A stretch of 7,036 nucleotides of DNA from Nitriliruptoraceae bacterium (GTDB taxonomy: Bacteria; Actinomycetota; Nitriliruptoria; Nitriliruptorales; Nitriliruptoraceae), in contig SKNP01000529.1 of assembly GCA_007120485.1 (NCBI GenBank), forward strand, positions 1-7,036. The letters run 5' to 3'. Shown piece by piece: positions 1-4,974 of the stretch. How positions within the stretch are numbered: the stretch's first letter is position 1; every line of letters begins with the position of its first letter. Below the pieces are notes generated by a model. It was not told where the DNA came from. It did not search any database and saw only the letters and a list, made by a program, of their open reading frames with translations. The position numbers and the translations under genes are program-made.

Positions 1-1
1 C

Positions 2-136
2 CGCTGGTGGCGGGAGATCGGTCGGCCGCCCCGGGGGCCGCAGGGTTGGCGGCTGGAGTTGATCCGCCGCGACGACGATGCGATCGCGCTGGTCACCGAC
101 GCTGGGAGGCCGTCGGTGAGCGGTTCTGGCCCGTGA
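2..136 (+). CDS. 3' end of an unidentified protein-coding gene (partial)
   Basis: An open frame enters from the left edge and runs 44 codons to a TGA at 134-136. Its third codon positions are almost all G or C, as expected for a real gene here. The peptide begins RWWREIGRPPRG and continues WRLELIRRDDDAIALVTDAG, then ends in a short Ser/Gly tail. A tryptophan- and arginine-rich patch followed by a beta-hairpin-like stretch recalls the small C-terminal domain of some actinobacterial Y-family (ImuB/DinB-like) polymerases, but the fragment is too short to name. The competing frame at 7-336 reads through Arg/Gly/Pro-rich sequence with no recognisable motif and looks like a shadow. The upstream part of the gene lies outside the window. 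Confidence 0.35.
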   Translation, partial: RWWREIGRPPRGPQGWRLELIRRDDDAIALVTDAGRPSVSGSGP

Positions 137-341
137 ACCAGGCCGGCGCCCCGCGCTGGCGGATCGGGACCGTGGGCCAAGCCGCTGGCGCGCACCGGCG
201 GACCCGCGTTGCCGGATCCAACCGCTGGGGCAGGCCGACGGATCCGGGCCGGCCTGCGGGCCCGCGGTCGGTGGGGCGAGGTGTTCGGACGAGCAGAAGG
301 CCGGCCGGTCACCCGTACCTGCGTCCATCCGGATGAAGGTC
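137..341. other. Non-coding stretch upstream of the zinc-ribbon gene
   Basis: No convincing gene lies between the end of the partial left-hand gene and the promoter at 342. The only structure seen is a weak inverted repeat, CGGGCC at 245-250 and GGCCCG at 259-264, with an 8-nt loop and no U-run. It could help terminate the upstream gene, but in DNA this GC-rich it may be chance. Confidence 0.4.
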
Positions 342-371
342 GTGACCTCGAGGGCCGTGGGGCGGTACGCT
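342..371 (+). promoter_or_regulatory. Candidate promoter for a leaderless zinc-ribbon mRNA
   Basis: GTGACC (342-347, resembling TTGACA) is followed by an 18-nt spacer and TACGCT (366-371, matching the actinobacterial -10 pattern TANNNT). Only 6 nt separate the -10 hexamer from the ATG at 378, so transcription would begin at or next to the A of that ATG, giving a leaderless mRNA. No Shine-Dalgarno sequence is present before this ATG, which agrees. The call rests on pattern and spacing only. Confidence 0.6.
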
Positions 372-377
372 CTCCCC

Positions 378-641
378 ATGAGTGATATGAGCCCCTCCGG
401 ATCCACCGCCGTCGCCGAGGTCGAATCTCGGCGATCCTGCACGCGCTGCGACGGCGAGCAGACGCTCGTCGGGGAGGCGTCAGGCTTCGGCAAGTACCAG
501 TGCGAGCAGTGCCAACTGGTGATCGGCTTCGACCTCGAGTCGGAGCCCGCCGAGTTCCTGCTCGACCGAGGTAACCCTGGCCGCTACTCCAAGGACCAGT
601 TCGGCAGCCAGCTCACGCCCAGCGAGCGCCGCCTGCCCTGA
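378..641 (+). CDS. Small zinc-ribbon protein of unknown function (87 aa)
   Basis: The protein has two CxxC knuckles, Cys21/Cys24 (CTRC) and Cys42/Cys45 (CEQC), separated by 17 residues including a Gly-rich turn. This is the layout of a treble-clef or rubredoxin-like zinc ribbon that would bind one Zn ion. The rest is acidic and hydrophilic, with an ending PSERRLP, and there is no signal peptide or membrane segment, so it is probably cytoplasmic. The ATG at 378 is preferred over an in-frame ATG at 333 because the promoter -35 and -10 hexamers lie between the two. The next gene, also a zinc-ribbon protein, starts 62 nt downstream on the same strand and may share the transcript. The family's function is not known to me; nucleic-acid or protein binding is the usual role of such ribbons but is only inferred here. 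Confidence 0.8.
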   Translation: MSDMSPSGSTAVAEVESRRSCTRCDGEQTLVGEASGFGKYQCEQCQLVIGFDLESEPAEFLLDRGNPGRYSKDQFGSQLTPSERRLP

Positions 642-642
642 C

Positions 643-696
643 CGTGAGGTCACGGACCACGGTCCGTGACGGATCGCGTCCGCCTCACGTGAGGTC
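643..696 (+). promoter_or_regulatory. Compact set of inverted and direct repeats in the leader of the RNase HI gene
   Basis: Three elements lie within 54 nt. (1) A perfect 10-bp inverted repeat, GTCACGGACC (649-658) and GGTCCGTGAC (661-670), with a 2-nt centre. (2) A perfect 12-bp palindrome, CCTCACGTGAGG (683-694), whose right arm contains the GAGG ribosome binding site of the next gene. (3) A 9-bp direct repeat, CGTGAGGTC, at 643-651 and 688-696. As RNA, CCTCACG (683-689) can pair with CGTGAGG (643-649) over 7 bp, or its CCTC can pair with the GAGG of the binding site over 4 bp. These two states exclude each other. A protein operator or a weak terminator are alternatives. Confidence 0.5.
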
Positions 697-703
697 CGCT
701 GCC

Positions 704-1432
704 ATGGCCGAGCCGTTGACGTGTGCCGACTGCGGTACCGGCTTCACGCCGGCTGCGTCGCTGCTGGAGCGCTACCCGGGTTGGACCCCCCGTCGGTGCC
801 GGTCGTGCCACACCGGGTCGGCCAAGCGTGGGCGTGCTTCTGGCGGTCCGTCCGGTCGTGCCGATCGCGGCAGCGCCGGCGGCAACGGCCCGTCCCGCGG
901 CAGCGGGCGGTCGGGCGCCAGGGGGCGCTCCACCCGCGCACCGAGCATGGAGGAGCACCTCACGCTCGCGCAGGTGCTGGATCGCTACCACGATGGACCA
1001 CGCTCCGGCGTGTTCACCGACGGCTCATCGATCCCCAATCCCGGCCCCGGTGGCTGGGGAGCGGTGTACGTCGTGGACGGCGAGGTGGTGGCACAGGACC
1101 ACGGCTACGAGCCGCAGACCACCAACAACCGCATGGAGCTCCGGGCGCTGCTGGCGGGCGTGGAGCTCGTCCCCGAGGGCACGCCCGCGACGGTGTACAC
1201 CGACTCGAACCTGGCGGTCCGCACGGTCAACGAGTGGGCTGCCGGCTGGGCCCGCAACGGGTGGAAGCGAAAGCGCGGACCCGTGGAGAACCTCGATCTG
1301 GTCCGACCGCTGTACGAGCGTCTCCAGCAACGTCCGGAGCTGGAGGTCGTGTGGATCAAAGCCCACACCGGCAACCGCTGGAACGAGTACGCGGATGCCC
1401 TGGCCACCGCTTGGGCACGCGAGACCCTCTGA
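704..1432 (+). CDS. rnhA: Ribonuclease HI with N-terminal zinc ribbon (242 aa)
   Basis: RNase HI cuts the RNA strand of RNA-DNA hybrids (R-loops, primer remnants) using two metal ions. The catalytic domain spans about residues 100-242 and keeps all expected acidic residues: Asp106 (FTDGS), Glu145 (NNRMELRA), Asp167 (YTDS) and Asp231 (YADALA), plus the mobile-loop His221 (KAHTG). The basic patch RNGWKRKRG (184-192) corresponds to the substrate-handle region. Residues 7-35 form a separate zinc ribbon (CADC and CRSC). Residues 40-80 are a flexible Gly/Ser/Arg-rich linker. The ATG at 704 is chosen because GAGGT (691-695) lies 8 nt upstream; a GTG at 644 would add 20 residues encoded by the repeat region. 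The protein is longer than the roughly 150 aa of the minimal enzyme because of the ribbon and linker. It is probably co-transcribed with the preceding zinc-ribbon gene. Function is confident; the role of the ribbon is inferred to be nucleic-acid or protein contact. Confidence 0.93.
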   Translation: MAEPLTCADCGTGFTPAASLLERYPGWTPRRCRSCHTGSAKRGRASGGPSGRADRGSAGGNGPSRGSGRSGARGRSTRAPSMEEHLTLAQVLDRYHDGPRSGVFTDGSSIPNPGPGGWGAVYVVDGEVVAQDHGYEPQTTNNRMELRALLAGVELVPEGTPATVYTDSNLAVRTVNEWAAGWARNGWKRKRGPVENLDLVRPLYERLQQRPELEVVWIKAHTGNRWNEYADALATAWARETL

Positions 1433-1508
1433 CGTCCACATCACCGGCCGGGTGCGTCGTCCGGTGGACGCGGTCTCGACCGATGCCGCCGGGGTTCGGG
1501 TCCGTCGT

Positions 1509-1533
1509 CCGGTGGCCGTGCCGGCCTGACCGG
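1509..1533 (+). terminator. Bulged hairpin, likely terminator of the rnhA transcript
   Basis: CCGGTGGCCG (1509-1518) pairs with CGGCC (1522-1526) and ACCGG (1529-1533) across a 3-nt loop, with a TG bulge at 1527-1528, giving 10 bp in all. There is no U-run, as is common for terminators in GC-rich actinobacteria. It lies 77 nt after the rnhA stop in a convergent gap and could act on both strands. Confidence 0.5.
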
Positions 1534-1568
1534 CGATCGGATGCGGCCGGAGCTCGGGTGCGTCGTCC

Positions 1569-1589
1569 GGTGGCCATGCGGGCCTGACC
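1569..1589. terminator. Second copy of the bulged hairpin
   Basis: GGTGGCC (1569-1575) pairs with GGCC (1581-1584) and ACC (1587-1589), with a 5-nt loop and the same TG bulge (1585-1586) as the hairpin at 1509-1533. Two base changes relative to that copy open the top of the stem but leave the lower stem intact. It could terminate the azlD transcript from the other side, but there is no U-run. Confidence 0.4.
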
Positions 1590-1659
1590 TGAGCCCGGGG
1601 GTGGTCGCCTGATCGACCGTGCCTTCGGAAGCGATGGAACGGGGACCGCCCAGCGCGCT

Positions 1660-1968
1660 TCAGCCGATGCCGGCCAGCCTCGCCAGGGCCGTCACCCCGG
1701 CACCGACCAGCACGACGATCGCGAACGGCGCCCGGAACAGCAACGCCACGGCCGCCGCGGCCACGCCGAGCAGGCGGGCGTCGAGCACCAGGCGCTGCTC
1801 GTCGGTGACCGTCTGCGTCGCGACCAGCGCTGCCAGCATGGCCGCCGGCAGCAGGTTGGCGAGACGTGAGAGGACCGGCGGGAGCTCACGACCGGCGGCG
1901 GCGAACGGTCCGACCGCCTTCAGCAGGTAGGTGCCGACGGCCAGCGCGACCAGCGCCAGGACGATCAT
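1660..1968 (-). CDS. azlD: AzlD-family branched-chain amino acid export subunit (102 aa)
   Basis: AzlD is the small membrane partner of AzlC in an exporter of branched-chain amino acids and their analogues. The protein is about the usual family length and almost wholly hydrophobic, with roughly three to four membrane segments. Family-like features are the N-terminal GTYLLKAVGP, the central RLANLLPAAMLAALVA, and a late LDARLLGV followed by RAPFAIVVLVGAGV. The ATG complement of 1966-1968 is chosen because AAGGAG (complement of 1974-1979) lies 5 nt upstream and the start overlaps the azlC stop as ATGA, typical of translational coupling. An upstream in-frame start would add 50 Arg/Gly-rich residues lying wholly within azlC and is not credible. 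The gene is convergent with rnhA across the repeat-filled gap. Confidence 0.9.
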   Translation of the reverse strand: MIVLALVALAVGTYLLKAVGPFAAAGRELPPVLSRLANLLPAAMLAALVATQTVTDEQRLVLDARLLGVAAAAVALLFRAPFAIVVLVGAGVTALARLAGIG

Positions 1969-2855
1969 GCGCTCTCCTTGCGGGTCACCTGCAAGGCGAC
2001 GACCGCTCCCAGCCCAGCGGCCAGGATCGGGATGCCGGGTGGCGCCACCGGGGTGAGCGCCAAGGCCAGCAGCACGCCGACCGCCGCCGCGACCTGCCCG
2101 GACCGCTGCCGCAGCCACGGAGCCAGGAGCGCCAGGAAGCCGGCGGGGAACGCGGCATCCAGCCCGAACCGCTCGGGATCGCCGAGCAACTGCCCACCGT
2201 AGGCCCCGACCGCGGTCGCGCCGATCCAGGCGATGACCACCCCCAACCCGACCCGCCGGTAGCGGCCAGCGACGGTCAGCGTGGGGAGGCGCTCGTCACC
2301 CGTGTCATCAGCCAGCGCACCCTCGTCGTCGGAGGTGCCCGACCCATCGTTGGACACCACGGTGCGACCAGGGTCCTGGCTGTGTCGACGTTCAGCGCGC
2401 TTGTGCTGGCTTCCTCCGAGCGCCAACGCGACGGACTCGTCGACCAGCAGGTAGCTGTCGAGCGCCCGCCGCCACCAGGGTCCCTGCGACAGGTGCGGGG
2501 CGATCGCCAGCCCGAACGCGAGGTAGCGCAGGTTGAGGAGCAGACCTCCGAGCGCACCGGTCATCGGATGGCCGCCGGCCGCCAGCACCCCGACGAACGC
2601 GAACTGCGAGCCGCCGGCCAGCACCACCACGCTCGAGAGCGTCGCCAGGCCGGGGGAGAGGCCCGCGGCGGTGGCCAGGACCCCGTAGGACAGGCCGTAC
2701 GCGCCGACGGCCAGACTGATCGGGACCACCTGGCCGACGACGAACGGTCGACCCGGGCCTCCCGTCCACGGACCATCCGGGCCCGTTGCTGCCACCGAGC
2801 CGTCAGCCTCCGGGGTACCGGAGGTGCCGGGTGACGTTCGGTGGAAGGGACGCAT
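1965..2855 (-). CDS. azlC: AzlC-family branched-chain amino acid permease (296 aa)
   Basis: AzlC is the large membrane subunit of the AzlCD exporter, which expels branched-chain amino acids and toxic analogues such as azaleucine. Family landmarks appear in order: a first membrane region at 41-62, GGSQFAF (81-87), LLNLRYLAFG (106-115), DSYLLVDESVAL (133-144), VVIAWIGATAVGAYGG (206-221), GLDAAFPAGFLALL (231-244) and hydrophobic C-terminal segments. It is longer than the usual roughly 230-240 aa for two reasons: a Gly/Pro-rich N-terminal extension of about 35 residues, and a hydrophilic insert at about 148-195, rich in Asp, Arg, Ser and Gly, between the DES motif and the next membrane pair. The reading frame is intact through the insert. 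No good Shine-Dalgarno site precedes the ATG at 2853-2855. It overlaps azlD by 4 nt and is divergent from the HTH/cupin regulator. Confidence 0.92.
   Translation of the reverse strand: MRPFHRTSPGTSGTPEADGSVAATGPDGPWTGGPGRPFVVGQVVPISLAVGAYGLSYGVLATAAGLSPGLATLSSVVVLAGGSQFAFVGVLAAGGHPMTGALGGLLLNLRYLAFGLAIAPHLSQGPWWRRALDSYLLVDESVALALGGSQHKRAERRHSQDPGRTVVSNDGSGTSDDEGALADDTGDERLPTLTVAGRYRRVGLGVVIAWIGATAVGAYGGQLLGDPERFGLDAAFPAGFLALLAPWLRQRSGQVAAAVGVLLALALTPVAPPGIPILAAGLGAVVALQVTRKESA
1974..1979 (-). promoter_or_regulatory. Ribosome binding site of azlD
   Basis: The reverse strand reads AAGGAG here, 5 nt before the azlD ATG. It is the strongest Shine-Dalgarno match in the window and fixes the azlD start. 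It lies inside the last codons of azlC. Confidence 0.85.
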
Positions 2856-2862
2856 CGTGCGG

Positions 2863-2868
2863 TAACCT
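2863..2868 (+). promoter_or_regulatory. Candidate -10 element for the HTH/cupin regulator gene
   Basis: TAACCT fits the actinobacterial TANNNT pattern and lies in the 98-nt gap between the divergent azlC and regulator genes. It would start transcription near 2875 and give a leader of about 79 nt before the GTG at 2954. I found no good -35 at the right distance, and no clear promoter for azlC on the other strand. The hexamer sits in a loose dyad, GGTA-N5-TACC (2861-2873). Confidence 0.4.
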
Positions 2869-2933
2869 GTACCACGGCGTCAGCGGTGCGTCCACTTCAC
2901 CGTCCGCTGCGTCCGGAGAACCGATCGAAACCG

Positions 2934-2943
2934 CTGTCGACAG
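2934..2943. promoter_or_regulatory. 10-bp palindrome, candidate operator for the divergent regulator
   Basis: CTGTCGACAG is a perfect 10-bp palindrome that overlaps the first bases of the regulator's ribosome binding site (AGGAA, 2942-2946). Dimeric XRE-family repressors commonly bind such dyads beside their own gene, so autoregulation and control of azlCD are plausible. This is inferred from position and symmetry only. Confidence 0.35.
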
Positions 2944-2953
2944 GAACCTGCCC

Positions 2954-3538
2954 GTGCCGGAAGCGACCCCCGTCCCGGACGTCGATGACACCCGACAGCT
3001 ACGCGAACGCGTCGCGACGTCCGTGCGCGAGTTCCGTGCCCGGTCCGGCCGCAGCCTCGCCGACGTCGCGGCCGCCGCGGGCATCGGCAAGTCGACCCTG
3101 CACGCGATCGAAGCCGGTGACGCCAACCCGGGCATCGAGACCCTCTGGGCCCTGGCGCGCGCGCTCGGCGTGCCCTTCGGCACCCTGCTGGACGAGCCGA
3201 CCCCGGCCGTGCGCGTCGTCCGAGCAGGGGAGGGGCCGTCGGTCGTCAGCGAAGCCAGCACCATGCAGGCCCACCTGCTGGCGTCCACGGGCCACGCCTG
3301 CCGTGCCGAGCTCTACCATCTGCAGTTGCAACCGGGCCCGGTCCGCGACGCCGACGCACATACCTCCGGCACCGTCGAACACGTGCTGGTCACCGCTGGA
3401 CGGCTGCGGGTCGGCCCCGCCGGGGGGGCGGTCGACCTCGATCCGGGCGATCTCGCCACGTTCCCGGGCGATCTCGGTCACCGCTACGAAGCCCTCACCG
3501 ACGACACCACCGCGGTCCTGTTGCTCGAGTACCGCTAG
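2954..3538 (+). CDS. XRE-family HTH regulator with C-terminal cupin domain (194 aa)
   Basis: Residues about 17-80 form a lambda-repressor-like helix-turn-helix; the core SLADVAAAAGIGKSTLHAIE (34-53) is followed by PGIETLWALARALGVPFGTLLD. Residues about 115-194 form a cupin barrel with a first motif around His136, Glu142 and His143 leading to AGRLRVG, and a second motif GDLATFPGDLGHRYEAL (165-181). This architecture belongs to regulators that sense a small molecule in the cupin and bind DNA as dimers, and they often lie next to azlCD transport genes. The GTG at 2954 is chosen because AGGAA (2942-2946) lies 7 nt upstream and the length of 194 aa fits the family. An earlier in-frame ATG at 2786 would overlap azlC and include the putative promoter. 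Regulation of azlCD is inferred from divergent placement; the effector is unknown. Confidence 0.9.
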   Translation: MPEATPVPDVDDTRQLRERVATSVREFRARSGRSLADVAAAAGIGKSTLHAIEAGDANPGIETLWALARALGVPFGTLLDEPTPAVRVVRAGEGPSVVSEASTMQAHLLASTGHACRAELYHLQLQPGPVRDADAHTSGTVEHVLVTAGRLRVGPAGGAVDLDPGDLATFPGDLGHRYEALTDDTTAVLLLEYR

Positions 3539-3584
3539 CCCGCACGGTGGGACGTCTCCGTCCGCTCGCTCTAGCTCCGCCGTC

Positions 3585-3600
3585 GCGGCCCTTGGCCCGC
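3585..3600 (+). terminator. Possible terminator after the HTH/cupin gene
   Basis: GCGGCC (3585-3590) pairs with GGCCCGC (3594-3600) as a 6-bp stem with a 3-nt loop and one bulged C, 46 nt after the stop codon. There is no U-run. It overlaps the start of the 59-bp tandem repeat, so it may be incidental. Confidence 0.3.
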
Positions 3601-3711
3601 TCCTCGCGTGACCCACGTCCGCCCTCCATCGGCCTCGTCCCGCCCGACCCTCGGTCCGCCCTTCGTGTGACCCACGTCCGCCCTCCATCGGCCTCGTCCC
3701 GCCCGACCCTC
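3594..3711. repeat. Two tandem copies of a 59-bp intergenic repeat
   Basis: Unit 1 is 3594-3652 and unit 2 is 3653-3711. A 46-bp stretch starting GTGACCCACGTCCGCC is identical at 3608-3653 and 3667-3712; the first 14 nt of each unit (GGCCCGCTCC and GGTCCGCCCT onward) differ at four positions. A possible degenerate partial third copy follows near 3725-3745. The repeat takes up much of the 287-nt gap between the regulator and the ABC transporter operon, which otherwise holds no gene that I can support. No promoter for the downstream operon was recognised here. Confidence 0.85.
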
Positions 3712-3825
3712 GCGATGCGTCGCGCTCGCGCCCACGACCCGGCGCCACCACCTCGACGTTGCACTTGGCCGTGATCGATCCGGCCGCTCGTCCCGCCCTC
3801 GCCACCGTTCCCGGAGGCCCCTTCC

Positions 3826-4974
3826 GTGTCCGCCGTCACCGTCTCGCAGGTCCGCAAACGTTTCGGGGAGACCGAAGCCCTCGCCGGCGTCGACCTCACC
3901 GTCGACGAAGGTGAGGTGGTCGGCCTGCTCGGGCCCAACGGGGCAGGCAAGACCACGCTGGTGCGGGTGCTGGCGACGCTGCTGCCACCGGACGCCGGCC
4001 AGGCACGCATCTTCGGGTTGAACGTCGTCGACGACGCCAACGCGGTCCGCCGCTCGATCGGGCTGACGGGGCAGCACGCCGCGGTCGATGAACTGCTGAC
4101 CGGCCGCGAGAACCTGCGGATGTTCGGCGAGCTGTTCCATCTCTCGGGCCGTCGCGCCGGGGATCGTGCGGATGAGCTGCTCGACCGGTTCGACCTGGCC
4201 GACGCCGCCGACCGGCCCGCGCGGACCTACTCCGGCGGGATGCGCCGGCGGCTCGACCTGGCCTCCAGCCTGCTGGTGCGGCCGCGGCTGCTGTTCCTCG
4301 ACGAGCCCACGACCGGGTTGGATCCTCGGTCACGCAACGCGATCTGGGAGGTCACCCGGGAGCTGGTGGACGACGGCACCACGCTGCTGCTGACCACCCA
4401 GTACCTGGAGGAAGCCGACCAGCTCGCGGACCGGATCGCCGTGATCGACCACGGCGACATCATCGCGGAGGGGACCGGCGACGACCTCAAGGACGCCATC
4501 GGTGGGCAGGTGGTTGACGTCGTGCTGCTCGACCCCGCCGACCGTTCACGAGCCCTCGAGGCGGTCCCCGCGGCCGAACCCCTCAGCGATCCCCGACGGT
4601 TCCGGGTCCCGGTGGCGGAGGACAGCGCGCTCGGGGTGCTCGGAACGGTTGCCGACACGCTGCGGCGTATCGGCATCGAGGTCCACGACCTCGGGCTGCG
4701 GCGGCCCACCCTCGACGATGTGTTCCTGGAGCTGACCGGGGACGGGCCCGCAGGTGGGGCAGCAAGTGACGGGCAGGGCGGTGCCGACACGTCGAGCACC
4801 ACGGCCGGTGATGGCCAGGGCGGTGCTCATGCGTCGAGCACCACGGCCGGTGATGGCCAGGGCGGTGCGGACGGGTCGAACTCAACAGACGACGGAGCAC
4901 CGTCAGCCGACGCCGCGGAAGCTGGTGGGTCGGCGCGTGGCGACGACGATGACGACCAGGAGGCGGTGGCATGA
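3826..4974 (+). CDS. DrrA-type ABC transporter ATP-binding protein (382 aa)
   Basis: This is the cytoplasmic ATPase that powers the permease encoded by the next gene. Visible motifs are the Walker A GPNGAGKTT (36-44), Q-loop Gln83, signature YSGGMRRR (135-142), Walker B LLFLDEP (155-161) with Asp159 and Glu160, and the D-loop GLDPRS. The switch position reads TTQYLEEAD, with Gln192 where most ABC ATPases have His, as is common in DrrA relatives. The C-terminal regulatory part ends with LRRPTLDDVFLELTG (291-305). A tail of about 75 residues follows, with three 14-aa repeats and an acidic stretch GDDDDDQEAVA, making the protein longer than the usual roughly 310-330 aa. The GTG start is supported by GGAGG (3813-3817), 8 nt upstream. 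Its stop overlaps the permease start as ATGA. DrrAB relatives export drugs, antibiotics or lipids; this substrate is unknown. Confidence 0.93.
   Translation: MSAVTVSQVRKRFGETEALAGVDLTVDEGEVVGLLGPNGAGKTTLVRVLATLLPPDAGQARIFGLNVVDDANAVRRSIGLTGQHAAVDELLTGRENLRMFGELFHLSGRRAGDRADELLDRFDLADAADRPARTYSGGMRRRLDLASSLLVRPRLLFLDEPTTGLDPRSRNAIWEVTRELVDDGTTLLLTTQYLEEADQLADRIAVIDHGDIIAEGTGDDLKDAIGGQVVDVVLLDPADRSRALEAVPAAEPLSDPRRFRVPVAEDSALGVLGTVADTLRRIGIEVHDLGLRRPTLDDVFLELTGDGPAGGAASDGQGGADTSSTTAGDGQGGAHASSTTAGDGQGGADGSNSTDDGAPSADAAEAGGSARGDDDDDQEAVA
4765..4890 (+). repeat. 42-bp in-frame tandem repeat in the ATPase tail
   Basis: Three 42-bp units (4765-4806, 4807-4848, 4849-4890) encode 14-aa repeats of the type GDGQGGAxxSSTTA at residues 314-355. 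A stretch of 37 bp is identical at 4790-4826 and 4832-4868. The third unit has drifted at its end (SNSTD in place of SSTTA). Such identity at the DNA level suggests recent slippage expansion, and the unit number may vary between strains. Confidence 0.85.

Larger units (their letters stand above)
1452..1589. repeat. Three direct copies of a short intergenic repeat
   Basis: The 16-nt core GTGCGTCGTCCGGTGG occurs at 1452-1467, at 1500-1515 (one mismatch, C for G in the third base) and at 1558-1573. Spacings are 48 and 58 nt. The second and third copies stay similar downstream, through the shared GGCCTGACC that ends at 1531 and 1589; the first copy lacks this part. The repeats fill most of the 227-nt gap between the convergent rnhA and azlD genes. 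No gene is supported in this gap. Confidence 0.75.

Noticed and set aside
245..264. CGGGCC/GGCCCG hairpin as a firm terminator
   Set aside because: It has a 6-bp stem, an 8-nt loop and no U-run; this is expected by chance in DNA of this composition.
7..336. 109-codon + strand frame at the left edge
   Set aside because: It is Arg/Gly/Pro-rich with no motif, runs into the promoter region at 342, and conflicts with the better-composed frame 2-136.
333..377. Longer zinc-ribbon protein from the ATG at 333
   Set aside because: The extra codons lie over the -35 and -10 hexamers, and the ATG at 378 sits at the leaderless distance.
721..1587. Long + strand frames overlapping rnhA (721-1587 and 723-1529)
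   Set aside because: They are Arg/Pro/Ala-rich shadows of a gene whose own frame has a complete RNase H active site.
1866..2834. 322-codon + strand frame antisense to azlCD
   Set aside because: It is Arg/Gln/Gly-rich low complexity, opposite two clear membrane-protein genes with a ribosome binding site and ATGA overlap.
2999..4140. Long - strand frames opposite the regulator, the repeat gap and the ABC ATPase
   Set aside because: Their apparent repeated peptides come from the 59-bp DNA repeat, and the rest is mirror sequence of well-supported + strand genes.
4399..4402. Gln192 at the H-loop of the ATPase as a defect
   Set aside because: TTQYLEEAD is a common form in DrrA relatives, so it does not suggest an inactive enzyme.
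4765..4890. Possible CRISPR-like array
   Set aside because: The repeats are contiguous 42-bp units in frame with the ATPase, with no unique spacers.
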